Below, in pieces: positions 16,563 to 25,504 of a DNA stretch of 64,000 bases. Below the pieces are notes generated by a model, which was given only the letters and a program-made list of their open reading frames with translations, did not search any database and was not told the origin of the DNA. Made by a program: the position numbers and the translations under genes. The DNA is from Streptomyces sp. NBC_00376 (GTDB taxonomy: Bacteria; Actinomycetota; Actinomycetes; Streptomycetales; Streptomycetaceae). Positions within the stretch are counted from its first letter, which is position 1. Every line of letters begins with the position of its first letter. The stretch is from assembly GCF_036077095.1 (NCBI RefSeq), contig NZ_CP107960.1, positions 1,054,001-1,118,000 of the forward strand. Direction: 5' to 3'.

Positions 16563-17579
16563 GTGTCCAGCCACCTCACCACCCCCGCTCCCGCCTCCAC
16601 GCGTCCGCCCGCGCACCCCTCGGGGACCATCGGGGAGCAACCGCCTGCCGCCGGACCGGCGCGCCGCGCCCGCAGGGCCGCCAGGCGCCGTGAACTCGGC
16701 GCGTGCGGCGCCCTGATGACCCCCTTCTTCATCCTTCTCGTGACGGTCTTCCTGATCCCCGTCGGGACGGCCGTGTGGCTCAGCTTCTTCGCCGACGACC
16801 AGCCGGGACTCGGCTTCGGCCCGGAGCGGACGGTCTTCGTCGGGCTCCGCAGCTACACCGCCGTGCTGACCGACCCGACGTTCATCGGCGGGCTGGGCAC
16901 CGTCGTCCTGTACTGCCTGCTCTACATCCCGCTGATGGTGACCGGTGCCCTGGTGCTCGCCCTGCTGCTGGACTCCGGGGTGGTGCGGCTGCGGTCCTGG
17001 GCCCAGCTCGGACTGTTCCTCCCGCACGCGGTGCCCGGCATCATCGCGGCCGTCATCTGGCTGTACCTGTACACGCCGGGGCTGAGCCCGGTGATCGAAC
17101 TGCTGGGCAAGGCCGACATCACCGTCGATTTCCTCGGCGTGCACACCGTCGTGCCGTCGATCGTGAACATCGCCCTGTGGAGCAATCTCGGCTACAACAT
17201 GGTCGTCTTCTACGCCGCCCTCCAGGCCGTGCCCCGCGAGGTGATCGAGGCGTCGGTGGTCGACGGCGCCGGTCCGGTACGCACCGCGCTCCAGGTCAAG
17301 GCCCCGCTGGTGCGTTCGTCGATCGTGATGGTCGCGATGTTCACCCTGATCCTTGCGCTGCAGCTGTTCACCGAACCGATGCTGCTCGGCCAGGCCACAC
17401 CGATGATCAGCTCGCGGTTCTCGCCCAGCATGTACATCTACGACGCGGCGTTCACCCGTAACAACTACGGCCTCGCCTCTGCCGCCTCGGTCGTCCTGCT
17501 CGTCTGCACGATCGCGCTCTCGTACGGCGTCACCCGCTGGTCCAACCGCGCGGGGACCCCCGAGGAGGACGCCCGGTGA
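16563..17579 (+). CDS. ABC sugar transporter permease (MalF-like)
   Basis: A 338-residue membrane protein from GTG 16563. A 50-residue basic N-terminus leads into six hydrophobic segments. The cytoplasmic EAA loop, which contacts the ATPase, is at about residues 228-247 (EASVVDGAGPVRTALQVKAP). This is the binding-protein-dependent inner-membrane component family, with the size of MalF/UgpA-type carbohydrate permeases. It is 73 bases downstream of the binding protein and overlaps the second permease by four bases (GTGA). Confidence 0.92.
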   Translation: MSSHLTTPAPASTRPPAHPSGTIGEQPPAAGPARRARRAARRRELGACGALMTPFFILLVTVFLIPVGTAVWLSFFADDQPGLGFGPERTVFVGLRSYTAVLTDPTFIGGLGTVVLYCLLYIPLMVTGALVLALLLDSGVVRLRSWAQLGLFLPHAVPGIIAAVIWLYLYTPGLSPVIELLGKADITVDFLGVHTVVPSIVNIALWSNLGYNMVVFYAALQAVPREVIEASVVDGAGPVRTALQVKAPLVRSSIVMVAMFTLILALQLFTEPMLLGQATPMISSRFSPSMYIYDAAFTRNNYGLASAASVVLLVCTIALSYGVTRWSNRAGTPEEDAR

Positions 17580-18448
17580 GCGCGAGCTCCACCCGCGCCC
17601 GGGGCGCGCGGCGGCCCCGGCTCCTCGGCCGCGCCGTCGTCAACCTCGTCGTCGGCATCTCGGTGCTGTACACACTGCTGCCCGTGCTGTGGCTGGTGCT
17701 CGCCGCCTCGAAGGACCGCGACGCGCTGTTCGGCAGCGATGTGCTGTCGCCGGACCACTTCTCCCTCGGCCAGAACCTCAAGGACCTGTTCGCGATGGAC
17801 GGCGGACTGTACGGGCGCTGGTACGGCAACAGCCTGCTGTACGCGGTCCTGGGTGCCGCGCTCGGCGCGATGGTGAGCATCGCCTGCGGGTACGCCTTCG
17901 ACAAGTACCGCTTCGCGCACAAGGAGAAGCTGTTCGCCCTGGTGCTGGCGGCGGTGATGGTGCCGCAGACCGTGCTCGCGCTTCCGCTCTACCTGATGGC
18001 GTCCGGCACCGGACTCGTCAACACCTTCTGGTCGGTCTTCATCCCGGTGCTCTTCAACCCGTTCGGGGTCTACCTCGGCCGGATCTTCAGCCGGGGGTAC
18101 GTGCCGGACGAGGTACTGGAGGCGGCGCGGATGGACGGCGCCGGCGAGCTGGCGGCCTTCTTCCGGGTCGCCCTGCGGATGCTGGGGCCGGGCCTGGTCA
18201 CTGTCTTCCTCTTCCAGCTCACGGCGATCTGGAACAACTTCTTCCTGCCGATGGTGATGCTCTCCGACCAGCATCTCTATCCGGTCAGCCTCGGCCTCTA
18301 CACATGGAACAGCGCCGCCGTCGTCTCACCCGAGTACTACCCCGTAGTGATCATGGGTTCGCTGCTCGCGGTCCTGCCGTTGATCCTCGCCTTCGCCCTG
18401 CTCCAGCGTTTCTGGAAGTCGGGGCTCACCGCAGGCGCCGTGAAGTGA
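17576..18448 (+). CDS. ABC sugar transporter permease (MalG-like)
   Basis: A 290-residue membrane protein whose GTG overlaps the stop of the first permease. It has six predicted membrane segments, with an EAA loop at about residues 181-200 (EAARMDGAGELAAFFRVALR). Its WNNFFLPMVMLSD stretch is typical of MalG/UgpE-type carbohydrate permeases. It completes the importer channel. No ATP-binding gene follows, so an ATPase encoded elsewhere, such as an MsiK-type shared protein, must power it (inference from known Streptomyces carbohydrate importers). Confidence 0.92.
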   Translation: MSASSTRARGARRPRLLGRAVVNLVVGISVLYTLLPVLWLVLAASKDRDALFGSDVLSPDHFSLGQNLKDLFAMDGGLYGRWYGNSLLYAVLGAALGAMVSIACGYAFDKYRFAHKEKLFALVLAAVMVPQTVLALPLYLMASGTGLVNTFWSVFIPVLFNPFGVYLGRIFSRGYVPDEVLEAARMDGAGELAAFFRVALRMLGPGLVTVFLFQLTAIWNNFFLPMVMLSDQHLYPVSLGLYTWNSAAVVSPEYYPVVIMGSLLAVLPLILAFALLQRFWKSGLTAGAVK

Positions 18449-18483
18449 CCGGAGCACCGCCCCCGTTCCCCACCAGGAGAGAG

Positions 18484-19530
18484 ATGCCCAGCACAGACCC
18501 CTCCGCCACCGCCTCCGCCGCCCGGAACCGGCCGCGCGCCGCCGTCGCCATGAAACCGGCCGCCGCGGACGCGCTCCTCGGTGCCCGGTCCCTGGCCGCG
18601 CTCGACGAGGTGTGCGATCTCGCCGCCCTGCCCGCCCTCGACGACTTCTCCACCGACCGGGCCCGCGCGGTGCTGGCCGACACCGAACTGCTGATCACCG
18701 GCTGGGGCTGCCCGCCGCTGGACGCGGCAGCCCTGGACGCGGCGCCGCGGCTGCGCGCGGTCGTCCACACCGCGGGCAGTGTGCGCGGACACATCACCGA
18801 GGCCTGCTGGGAGCGCGGCATCGAGGTGTCCTCGGCGGCCGCCGCCAACGCGCTGCCGGTGGCCGAGTACACCGTCGCGATGATCCTGCTCTCCGGCAAA
18901 CGGGTCCTGGAGCGGGCCCACGACTACCGGGCACAGCGCCGCCGCGACAACTGGCTGGCCACCCCGGACCGGGTCGGGAACTACGGCCGCACCGTGGGCA
19001 TCCTGTCCGCCTCCATGATCGGCCGGCGCGTCGTCGAACTGCTGCGCCCCTACGATCTGCCCGTCCTGCTGCACGATCCGTACGTCTCCGACGCGGAGGC
19101 CGCCGCGCTCGGCGTCCGGCCCGTCGGCCTCGCGGAGCTCTTCGCACAGAGCGATGTGGTCAGCATCCACACCCCGCTGCTGCCGGCCACCCACGGGCTG
19201 GTCAGCCGCGAACTGCTCGCCTCGATGCGCCCGGACGCGGTGCTGATCAACACCGCGCGGGGCGCCGTCGTCGACCAGGACGCGCTCGTCGACGTGCTCC
19301 GGCAGGACCGCATCCGGGCGATCCTCGACGTCACCGATCCGGACACACTGCCCGCCGCACACCCCCTCTGGGGCTGCGACAACGCCCTGATCACCCCGCA
19401 CCTCGCAGGCTCACAGGGCAACGAGTTGCGGCGGCTGGTCGATCTGGCGGCGGGCGAGGCCGGCCGCTGGGCCGCGGGCGACGGTTTCGCCCATCCCGTA
19501 CGACGCGAAAGGCTGGCATTCCTCGCATGA
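18484..19530 (+). CDS. D-2-hydroxyacid dehydrogenase family protein
   Basis: A 348-residue enzyme starting at ATG 18484 right after GGAGAGAG. It has the 2-hacid_dh layout: an N-terminal substrate domain (LDAAPRLRAVVHTAGSVRGHI), then a Rossmann NAD domain and the conserved ARG of NTARGAVVDQDALVDVL at about residue 258. The His of ITPHLAG is near 305. The NAD-binding glycine motif is unusual: GILSASMIGRRV instead of the family's GxGxxG. Cofactor choice or activity may therefore be altered. Its place in a sugar operon suggests oxidation or reduction of a sugar acid. Confidence 0.85.
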   Translation: MPSTDPSATASAARNRPRAAVAMKPAAADALLGARSLAALDEVCDLAALPALDDFSTDRARAVLADTELLITGWGCPPLDAAALDAAPRLRAVVHTAGSVRGHITEACWERGIEVSSAAAANALPVAEYTVAMILLSGKRVLERAHDYRAQRRRDNWLATPDRVGNYGRTVGILSASMIGRRVVELLRPYDLPVLLHDPYVSDAEAAALGVRPVGLAELFAQSDVVSIHTPLLPATHGLVSRELLASMRPDAVLINTARGAVVDQDALVDVLRQDRIRAILDVTDPDTLPAAHPLWGCDNALITPHLAGSQGNELRRLVDLAAGEAGRWAAGDGFAHPVRRERLAFLA

Positions 19531-21425
19531 CCGCTCCGCATCCGATCTCAACCCTCGAACTCCCGGCGGACGACCGGGTGTCGAGCCCGTACACCGGCTA
19601 CACCCGCGCGCACTGGGAGGCCGCCGCCGACGGGCTGCTCCGGGCCGCCTGGCAGTGGGCGACGCCGGGCGGCGCCCTGCTGGACCTGCCGGGCCGGCCG
19701 TCCGCGTCCGGAGTGCGCTCCGACGGTCTGGAGGGTTACGCACGCACCTTCCTCGCCGCCGCCTTCCGGGTCGCGGGCGCTCAGGGCAAGGACCCGCACG
19801 GCTGGCTGGACCGGTACGCGGACGGGCTCGCGGCCGGTACCCGTACCCCCGGCCGCGAGGACGCCGAGTCCTGGCCGCTGATCCGCGACCACACCGTGTT
19901 CGGCCAGCCCATGGTCGAGTCCGCCTCGGTGGCCATCGGTCTGCGGCTGACCCGCCCGTGGCTCTGGGACCGGCTGGACGCCGGGGTCCAGGACCGGACC
20001 GAGGAGTGGCTGCGCGACGCGCTGCGGCACACCCCCGCCCCCAACAACTGGTACCTCTTCCCCTACTCCGTGGCCGGATTCCTGGAGTCCGTGGGCCGTG
20101 GCGACGCGCAGACCGCGCGGGCCAAGGAGCGGGCCCTCGAACTGCTGGAGGGCTGGTACCGGGGCGACGGCTGGTACGCGGACGGCGACGGCCGGGCCTT
20201 CGACCACTACAACGGCTGGGCACTGCACCTCTACCCCGTGCTGGACGCGCATCACTCGGGCGACGCCGAACTGTCCGCGCACTACGGCGCCCGGCTGCGC
20301 GAGCACCTGGAGGGCTACTCGCTGCTGTTCGGCGGCGACGGGGCGCCTATCCACTTCGGCCGCTCGCTGACCTACCGCTTCGCGGCGGCCTCCTCGGTGG
20401 CGCTCGGCGCCGTCAGCGGGCACACCCCGCTCACGCCCGGCGCCTCCCGGCGGGTGATCAACGGATCTCTGCGCTACTTCCTGGACCGGGGCGCGACCGG
20501 TACGGACGGGCTGCTGAACCTGGGCTGGCACGGCCCGCACGAGGCGTCGCTGCAGAACTACTCGGCGCCCGCCTCGCCGTACTGGGCGTCCAAGGCCTTC
20601 GTGTCGCTCCTCGCCCCGGACGGCCATCCGCTGTGGACCGCGACCGAGGAGCCCGCGCCGAGCGAGGGCCCCGACCGGGTTCTCGCGCTGCCCGCGCCCG
20701 GACTGCTCGTCCAGACCACCCGCGCGGACGGGATCGTACGGCTGCACAACCACGGCAGCGACCATGTGCGCCCGCACGAGGGCGAGTCGGGTGTGCAGGA
20801 CGACCCGCTGTACAGCCGCCAGTCGTATTCCACGGTGACCGGTCCCACATCGAGGGCGAACGCGGCGGACAACCACCTGGCCGTGGTCGTCGCCGGGGCC
20901 CGCAGCGGTCGCCGCGTCATCCGTGCGCTGGGCGCCGGCGGGGGCGACGGCTGGGGCTGGGCCGCCTCCTGGCACCGCCCGGTGTTCACGTCGGGCTCGC
21001 CGATGGTGCCGGGGCTGCGGGTGGAGAGCGTCACGGTGGTGCGCGGGCGCTACGAACTGCGGGCGCACCGGGTGCTCGGCGCGCCGGACGGGGCGCGGGT
21101 GGAGCAGACGGGCTGGGCGACCGGCCGCGACGACGCCCTGACCTCCGCGCTGCACGGTCTGCACGGCTGGGAGTCCCGGGACGAGCTACGGGCTCCGCAG
21201 GGCACCGCGTACACGCCCTGGGCGGTGGTCCCCCGACTGTCCGCGTCCGCGACCGGCTCGGTGGTCCTGGTGGCGCTGGCCTCGCTGACCGCGGAGTCCG
21301 ACGCGGCGCCGCTCGACGCGGTGGTCGACGCGGTGACGGTGGACGGGGACACGGTGGAGGTCCGCTGGGCGGACGGGGCGACGACACGTATCGGCTTCGA
21401 GCCGGTGACGGTCACGCACGGCTGA
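19527..21425 (+). CDS. DUF2264 domain protein, putative sugar-processing enzyme
   Basis: A 632-residue protein without a signal peptide; its ATG overlaps the dehydrogenase stop (ATGA). The N-terminal 370 residues carry the DUF2264 pattern: SDGLEGYARTFLAAAFR, APNNWYLFPYSVAGFLESVG, DGRAFDHYNGWALHLYPVL and HFGRSLTYRFAA. This looks like an all-helical (alpha/alpha)6 barrel related to glycoside hydrolases and polysaccharide lyases. The C-terminal 250 residues are beta-rich. It probably acts inside the cell on an oligosaccharide taken up by the upstream importer (inference). The family has no firmly assigned general activity that I can state. Confidence 0.87.
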   Translation: MTAPHPISTLELPADDRVSSPYTGYTRAHWEAAADGLLRAAWQWATPGGALLDLPGRPSASGVRSDGLEGYARTFLAAAFRVAGAQGKDPHGWLDRYADGLAAGTRTPGREDAESWPLIRDHTVFGQPMVESASVAIGLRLTRPWLWDRLDAGVQDRTEEWLRDALRHTPAPNNWYLFPYSVAGFLESVGRGDAQTARAKERALELLEGWYRGDGWYADGDGRAFDHYNGWALHLYPVLDAHHSGDAELSAHYGARLREHLEGYSLLFGGDGAPIHFGRSLTYRFAAASSVALGAVSGHTPLTPGASRRVINGSLRYFLDRGATGTDGLLNLGWHGPHEASLQNYSAPASPYWASKAFVSLLAPDGHPLWTATEEPAPSEGPDRVLALPAPGLLVQTTRADGIVRLHNHGSDHVRPHEGESGVQDDPLYSRQSYSTVTGPTSRANAADNHLAVVVAGARSGRRVIRALGAGGGDGWGWAASWHRPVFTSGSPMVPGLRVESVTVVRGRYELRAHRVLGAPDGARVEQTGWATGRDDALTSALHGLHGWESRDELRAPQGTAYTPWAVVPRLSASATGSVVLVALASLTAESDAAPLDAVVDAVTVDGDTVEVRWADGATTRIGFEPVTVTHG

Positions 21426-21430
21426 GCGCC

Positions 21431-21474
21431 GGGGTGCGCGGCCCGGGGACCGTCCCGTGACTGCCGCGCACCCC
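21431..21474. terminator. Hairpin between DUF2264 gene and lutC
   Basis: A perfect 11-bp stem (21431-21441 with 21464-21474, GGGGTGCGCGG arms) encloses a 22-base loop that can itself fold. It lies between convergent genes and can end transcription from both sides. Confidence 0.6.
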
Positions 21475-21500
21475 GCCCCCCGCCGCGCAGGCCCTACGCG

Positions 21501-22133
21501 TCACATGTCCGTCCGGATCACCACGGCCAGGGTGCGCGGACCGTGCACGCCCTCCACCCGCTCCAGCTCGATGTCGGAGGTGGCCGAGGGGCCGCTGATC
21601 AGCGTCGTCGGACGCTGCGGCACCAGCCGCGCCACCGCTTCCGGCACACCGGTCTCGACCGTCGACAGATCGACGACGCAGACATGGAGATCGGGGACCA
21701 GAGAGAGCGCCCGCCGCCCTTGGTCGGGCGAACCGTCCAGGAAGATGGTGCCGGTCTCGGCGCAGCTGACGGCCGAGGCGGTGACGACCCCGTCCAACGC
21801 GTCGAGGCCGGGCGCCGGGATGTCTGCGGAGTCCTGCTGGACCTCGCCGTCGAACGCTTCGAGCCAGCGTGCGTCGAGCCCGGCCGGCACACCGATCCGC
21901 CGCGCCCCGCGCTCCCGCAGCACCTCGGCGACGAGCTCCGCGGTGCGGTCGGCGGTGCAGGTATGGACGGTGGCCTTGTAGTCGACGAGCCGGTCGGTGA
22001 AGAGGGCCAGGCGTTCGTCGTCGGGGAGAGTGCGGCCGGTGCGGTAGGCACGCGGGACGGTGACATCGGGGGCAGGCGCGAGGGAGAGGGCGTCCTTGAT
22101 CCGCCCCAGCACCGTTTCGCGAGCGTTGGTCAC
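21501..22133 (-). CDS. lutC: Lactate utilisation protein C
   Basis: A 210-residue LutC/YkgG (LUD domain) protein. Its GTG start at 22133 overlaps the lutB stop (GTGA). Residues from ARRIGVPAGLD through TASAVSCAETGTIFLDG, then PDLHVCVVD and LISGPSATSDIELERVEGVHGPRTL carry the conserved LUD fold motifs. With LutA and LutB it forms the iron-sulphur L-lactate oxidation complex described in Bacillus. It is last in the lutABC operon, with no further gene before the terminator hairpin. Confidence 0.92.
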   Translation of the reverse strand: MTNARETVLGRIKDALSLAPAPDVTVPRAYRTGRTLPDDERLALFTDRLVDYKATVHTCTADRTAELVAEVLRERGARRIGVPAGLDARWLEAFDGEVQQDSADIPAPGLDALDGVVTASAVSCAETGTIFLDGSPDQGRRALSLVPDLHVCVVDLSTVETGVPEAVARLVPQRPTTLISGPSATSDIELERVEGVHGPRTLAVVIRTDM

Positions 22134-23674
22134 TTCTCCTCCTCCTTCTTCTTCCGGTTCTGTTCGTGCTCGCCCGCGGCGGCGCGCATCGTCGCGGCGC
22201 CCTCGGCCGATGCCAGCCAGGAGCGGAAGGTCTGCTTCGGCGGCACTTCGGTGTCCCGGCTCTCGCTCCAGCCGTTGAACGGCGGGGGCAGGTGCGAGAT
22301 CTTGCCGTCCCGCCCGCCGATGACACGGCCGATCCCCGCGCCCTTCTGCGCGGCCGTGAAGAGCTTCGGGTGCTTCATGACGGTGGCCGCGGCCTTCATG
22401 GCCAGCTTCTCCGCCGTCATGCCGGACTGCTCGGTGTGCTGGTGGCGCAGTTCGACCAGGAGCGACGGAATGTCGATCTTGACCGGGCAGGCGTCGAAGC
22501 AGGCGCCGCAGAGGCTGGAGGCGTACGGCAGCGAGCTGTTGGGGTCGTTCTTGGCTGCGTGCATCCCGGCGAGCTGCGGGGTGAGGACCGCGCCGATCGG
22601 TCCGGGGTACGTCGATCCGTACGCGTGGCCGCCGGCCCGTTCGTACACCGGGCAGACATTGAGACAGGCCGAGCAGCGGATGCAGTTGAGGGCCTCGCGT
22701 CCGATCCGGTCGGCGAGCGCCGCGGTGCGGCCGTTGTCGAGCAGGACCAGATGGAAGTCCTGCGGCCCGTCGCCCGGCGTCACACCGGTCCACATCGAGG
22801 TGTACGGGTTCATCCGCTCGCCCGTGGAGGAGCGCGGCAGCAACTGCAGGAACACTTCGAGGTCCTGGTAGCGCGGCAGCACCTTCTCGATGCCCATGAC
22901 GGTGATCAGGGTGTCGGGCATCGTCAGGCACATGCGGCCGTTGCCCTCGGACTCCACGACCGCGAGCGTTCCGGTCTCGGCGATCCCGAAGTTGGCGCCG
23001 GAGACCGCCACCTTGGTCGTCATGAACTTCTCGCGCAGATAGGCGCGGGCGGCGGCGGCCAGGTGCGCGGGCACGTTGTCCAGGCGCGGGTCGACGCCCG
23101 GAATCTCCTTGAGGAAGATCTGCCGGATCTCGTCGCGGTTGCGGTGGATCGCGGGGACCAGGATGTGCGACGGCTTGTCGTGCGCGAGCTGGACGATCAG
23201 CTCGGCGAGGTCCGTCTCGTACGGGGTGATGCCGACGGATTCGAGATGTTCGTTGAGGCCGATCTCCTGGGTGGCCATCGACTTGACCTTGATGACGTCG
23301 CTGCTGCCAGTCGCCCTGACCAGCCGGGTGACGATCTCGTTGGCCTCGACGCCGTCGCGCGCCCAGTGGACGGTGCCGCCGCGCTCGGTGACCTTCCGCT
23401 CCAGCTCCTCCAGGAGTTCGGGGAGCCGGTTCATGGTGTCGGTCTTGATGGCCGAGCCCGCCTCGCGCAGTGCTTCCCAGTCGGGGAGTTCACCGGTGAC
23501 GTTCAGGCGTTTGGCGCGGATGGTGCGGGTGGCCCGGCCGAGGTTGCGGCGCAGTTGTTCGTTGCGCAGCTCGTCGTGGGCGGCCTCGGGGAACTTCCGG
23601 TCGCCGCGCAGATTGCCCGTCCCGTACGGGGAACGGGGCGGGGTCGCGGGCATGCCGAGAAAGGTGCTGCTCAT
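22130..23674 (-). CDS. lutB: Lactate utilisation protein B, iron-sulphur subunit
   Basis: A 514-residue LutB protein, a little longer than the usual 470-490 because of a C-terminal charged tail (EGAATMRAAAGEHEQNRKKKE). The N-terminal two thirds are a LUD domain. Two [4Fe-4S] motifs follow: CIRCSACLNVCP near residues 332-343 and CGACFDACP near 388. Its ATG overlaps the lutA stop and its stop overlaps the lutC start, so the three are translated together. It carries electrons during L-lactate oxidation to pyruvate. Confidence 0.93.
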   Translation of the reverse strand: MSSTFLGMPATPPRSPYGTGNLRGDRKFPEAAHDELRNEQLRRNLGRATRTIRAKRLNVTGELPDWEALREAGSAIKTDTMNRLPELLEELERKVTERGGTVHWARDGVEANEIVTRLVRATGSSDVIKVKSMATQEIGLNEHLESVGITPYETDLAELIVQLAHDKPSHILVPAIHRNRDEIRQIFLKEIPGVDPRLDNVPAHLAAAARAYLREKFMTTKVAVSGANFGIAETGTLAVVESEGNGRMCLTMPDTLITVMGIEKVLPRYQDLEVFLQLLPRSSTGERMNPYTSMWTGVTPGDGPQDFHLVLLDNGRTAALADRIGREALNCIRCSACLNVCPVYERAGGHAYGSTYPGPIGAVLTPQLAGMHAAKNDPNSSLPYASSLCGACFDACPVKIDIPSLLVELRHQHTEQSGMTAEKLAMKAAATVMKHPKLFTAAQKGAGIGRVIGGRDGKISHLPPPFNGWSESRDTEVPPKQTFRSWLASAEGAATMRAAAGEHEQNRKKKEEEK

Positions 23675-24438
23675 CGGACGGCCTCCGTGGGGACGTACGG
23701 CGAGGTACGGGTGGCGGAGAGGATCTGCGCGAGGTGCAGGGTGCGGGTGCCCGACTTGATGCGGGAGAGCCCGCCGCCGATGTGCATGAGGCAGGACGAG
23801 TCGCCCGCGGTGCAGACATCGGCTCCGGTGGTGGCGATGTTGCGCATCTTGTCCTGGAGCATCGCGGTCGACGTCTCGGCGTTCTTGACGGCGAAGGTGC
23901 CGCCGAACCCGCAGCAGGAGTCGGCTTCGGGGAGCTCGACGAGGTCGATGGAGTCGACGGCCCGGAGGAGCTTCAGGACCTTGTCACCGACGTGCAGCAT
24001 GCGCAGCGAGTGACAGGTGGGGTGGTACGTCACCCGGTGCGGGAAGTACGCGCCGACGTCGTCCACGTCCAGGACGTCCACGAGGAACTCCGACAGCTCG
24101 TACGTCTTGGCCTTGACGGTGGCGACGCCCGCGCGCAGCGCGGCGTCCCCGTACCGTTCGGCGACGATCTCGTGCTGGTGGCGGACCGAGCCCGCGCACG
24201 ATCCGGACGGCATGACGACGGCGTCGATCGAGGCGTCGCCGAACTGGTCGGCGAAGTTCCGCACCAGGGGGACGGGTTCGCGCTGGTAGCCGGTGTTGAC
24301 ATGCATCTGACCGCAGCAGGTCTGCCCCGGCGGGAACACCACGTCGTGGCCCAGGCGGGCGAGCAGGACCGCGGTCGATTTCACCGCCTCGGGGAACAGT
24401 GTGTCTCCCAGACAGGTGGCGAAGAGTCCGATGCGCAT
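23671..24438 (-). CDS. lutA: Lactate utilisation protein A, CCG-domain subunit
   Basis: A 255-residue protein with two CCG (cysteine-rich heterodisulphide-reductase-like) domains: TCLGD...TCCGQMH in the first half and TYHPTCHSLR...SCCGFGGTFAVKN in the second. ATG 24438 (MRIGLFATCLGD) is chosen because GGAGAGA lies eight bases upstream, although the frame is open further. It is first in lutABC, behind a promoter with an overlapping palindromic operator. It likely supplies Fe-S electron transfer for lactate dehydrogenation. Confidence 0.93.
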   Translation of the reverse strand: MRIGLFATCLGDTLFPEAVKSTAVLLARLGHDVVFPPGQTCCGQMHVNTGYQREPVPLVRNFADQFGDASIDAVVMPSGSCAGSVRHQHEIVAERYGDAALRAGVATVKAKTYELSEFLVDVLDVDDVGAYFPHRVTYHPTCHSLRMLHVGDKVLKLLRAVDSIDLVELPEADSCCGFGGTFAVKNAETSTAMLQDKMRNIATTGADVCTAGDSSCLMHIGGGLSRIKSGTRTLHLAQILSATRTSPYVPTEAVR

Positions 24439-24467
24439 GGGGGTCTCTCCGATCGCTTCTCCATTTT

Positions 24468-24482
24468 TATGGTCCGACCATA
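24468..24482. promoter_or_regulatory. FadR/LldR-type operator at lutA promoter
   Basis: TATGGTC-C-GACCATA is a perfect 15-base palindrome with the GGTCnGACC core of FadR/LldR-class GntR sites. It covers the -10 box of the lut promoter. A close copy is at the regulator gene's own promoter. Confidence 0.75.
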
Positions 24483-24505
24483 CTAGCCTCGGTCCGGAAC
24501 GTGAA
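24477..24505 (-). promoter_or_regulatory. lutABC promoter
   Basis: On the minus strand TTCACG (24505-24500), a 17-base spacer and TATGGT (24482-24477) form a promoter. The -10 box is part of the palindromic operator, consistent with repression by steric block. Confidence 0.55.
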
Positions 24506-24580
24506 GGATGCGGCGCCACGAGCCTGGGCACACGTAGTCATGCATAGTCATGCACCTGACAACACTTAATCCGCACACCA

Positions 24581-24612
24581 AGGGCTCGGGGCCGACCGAC
24601 AGTCCGAGCCCT
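24581..24612 (-). terminator. Hairpin downstream of the GntR regulator gene
   Basis: The arms AGGGCTCGG (24581-24589) and CCGAGCCCT (24604-24612) form a perfect 9-bp stem just past the stop of the minus-strand regulator and before the lut promoter, insulating the two units. Confidence 0.5.
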
Positions 24613-24622
24613 CACCCCTGCG

Positions 24623-25369
24623 TCAGGAATCCTCCGGGCCCCGGTCGGAGTTCTCGTCGACCAGCGTGCCGTGAAGGCTGCGGATGTGCTTCTCGACCAG
24701 ATCGGCAGCGCCGGCACCCTCGCCCGCGCGCACCAGCCTCAGCAGCTCTGTGTGCTCCGCGTTGAGCGCGGCGGCCGTGGCCGGCCAGTCCTCGGCCTCC
24801 TCCAGCGCCCTCAGGATCAGCGGTCGCACCGATTCACGGACTGCGGAGGTGAGCGTGGAGGTCAGTTCATTGCCGGAGCTGCGGGCGATGTGCACATGGA
24901 ACCGGGTGTCCAGATCGTTGAACTCCGGCACCGTGACGTCCGGCTCCCCCATGCGCGCGACCAGCGCCTCCGCCTCGTCGAGATCCGCCGGGGAGGCATG
25001 CCCGGCGGCCGCCTCGAAGCTGGAACGCTCCAGCACGACGCGCGCCTCCAGGACGTCCTCCAGGCTGTAGCTGCCCAGCGCGAAGTGCAGTCGCAGCAGC
25101 CGCCCGAGCGCGTCGTCGGGGTTGCGTACGATCCGCGCCCCGGCATCCGGCCCCCGGCCCGGCTGCGCGACCAGCACACCGATGGTCTCCAGCACCCTCA
25201 GCGCCTCGCGCAGCGCTGACCGGCTGACCCCGAGCACCGGCGCGAGCTCGCGCTCGGGCGGAAGTCGGTCGCCCGCCCTGAGCTCACCGGCGAAGACCCG
25301 CTCCTCGATGCTCTGGAGCACGAGCTCATGCGTACGGGACTGCCGTACGGGTTGCCATTCGACGGGCAT
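24623..25369 (-). CDS. GntR/FadR-family regulator of the lut operon
   Basis: A 248-residue regulator. The N-terminal winged helix has the GntR signature (GDRLPPERELAPVLGVSRSALREALRVLETIGVL, about residues 33-66). It is followed by an FCD-type all-helical ligand domain with LEDVLEARVVLE and the metal-coordinating Asp/His pattern DLDTRFHVHIARSSGN, and a late His in KHIRSLH. Start ATG 25369 is preceded by AGGGGG. It sits next to lutABC, and near-identical palindromes stand before both units, so I infer it is the lactate-responsive, autoregulated repressor (LldR/LutR-like). Confidence 0.9.
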   Translation of the reverse strand: MPVEWQPVRQSRTHELVLQSIEERVFAGELRAGDRLPPERELAPVLGVSRSALREALRVLETIGVLVAQPGRGPDAGARIVRNPDDALGRLLRLHFALGSYSLEDVLEARVVLERSSFEAAAGHASPADLDEAEALVARMGEPDVTVPEFNDLDTRFHVHIARSSGNELTSTLTSAVRESVRPLILRALEEAEDWPATAAALNAEHTELLRLVRAGEGAGAADLVEKHIRSLHGTLVDENSDRGPEDS

Positions 25370-25449
25370 CCGTCACCCCCTGCCTCGGCCGGAATCGTCC
25401 GGTTGCCGTCGCGTCTGCTGCCGGATCTTCAACTATGTCACACACCACA

Positions 25450-25464
25450 TATGGTCGGACCAAA
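25450..25464. promoter_or_regulatory. Autoregulatory operator of the GntR gene
   Basis: TATGGTC-G-GACCAAA matches 14 of 15 positions of the lutA operator, allowing the reversed centre base, and lies about 80 bases upstream of the regulator start in its promoter region. Confidence 0.65.
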
Positions 25465-25504
25465 GAGGAGATGCCGGTAGTTGGCTCCGACAGGTGGCGC
25501 CGGC

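Noticed and set aside
24531..24556. Short GTAGTCATGCATAGTCATGCA repeat near the lut promoter
   Set aside because: Two imperfect copies only, no match to the regulator motif and not at promoter hexamers.
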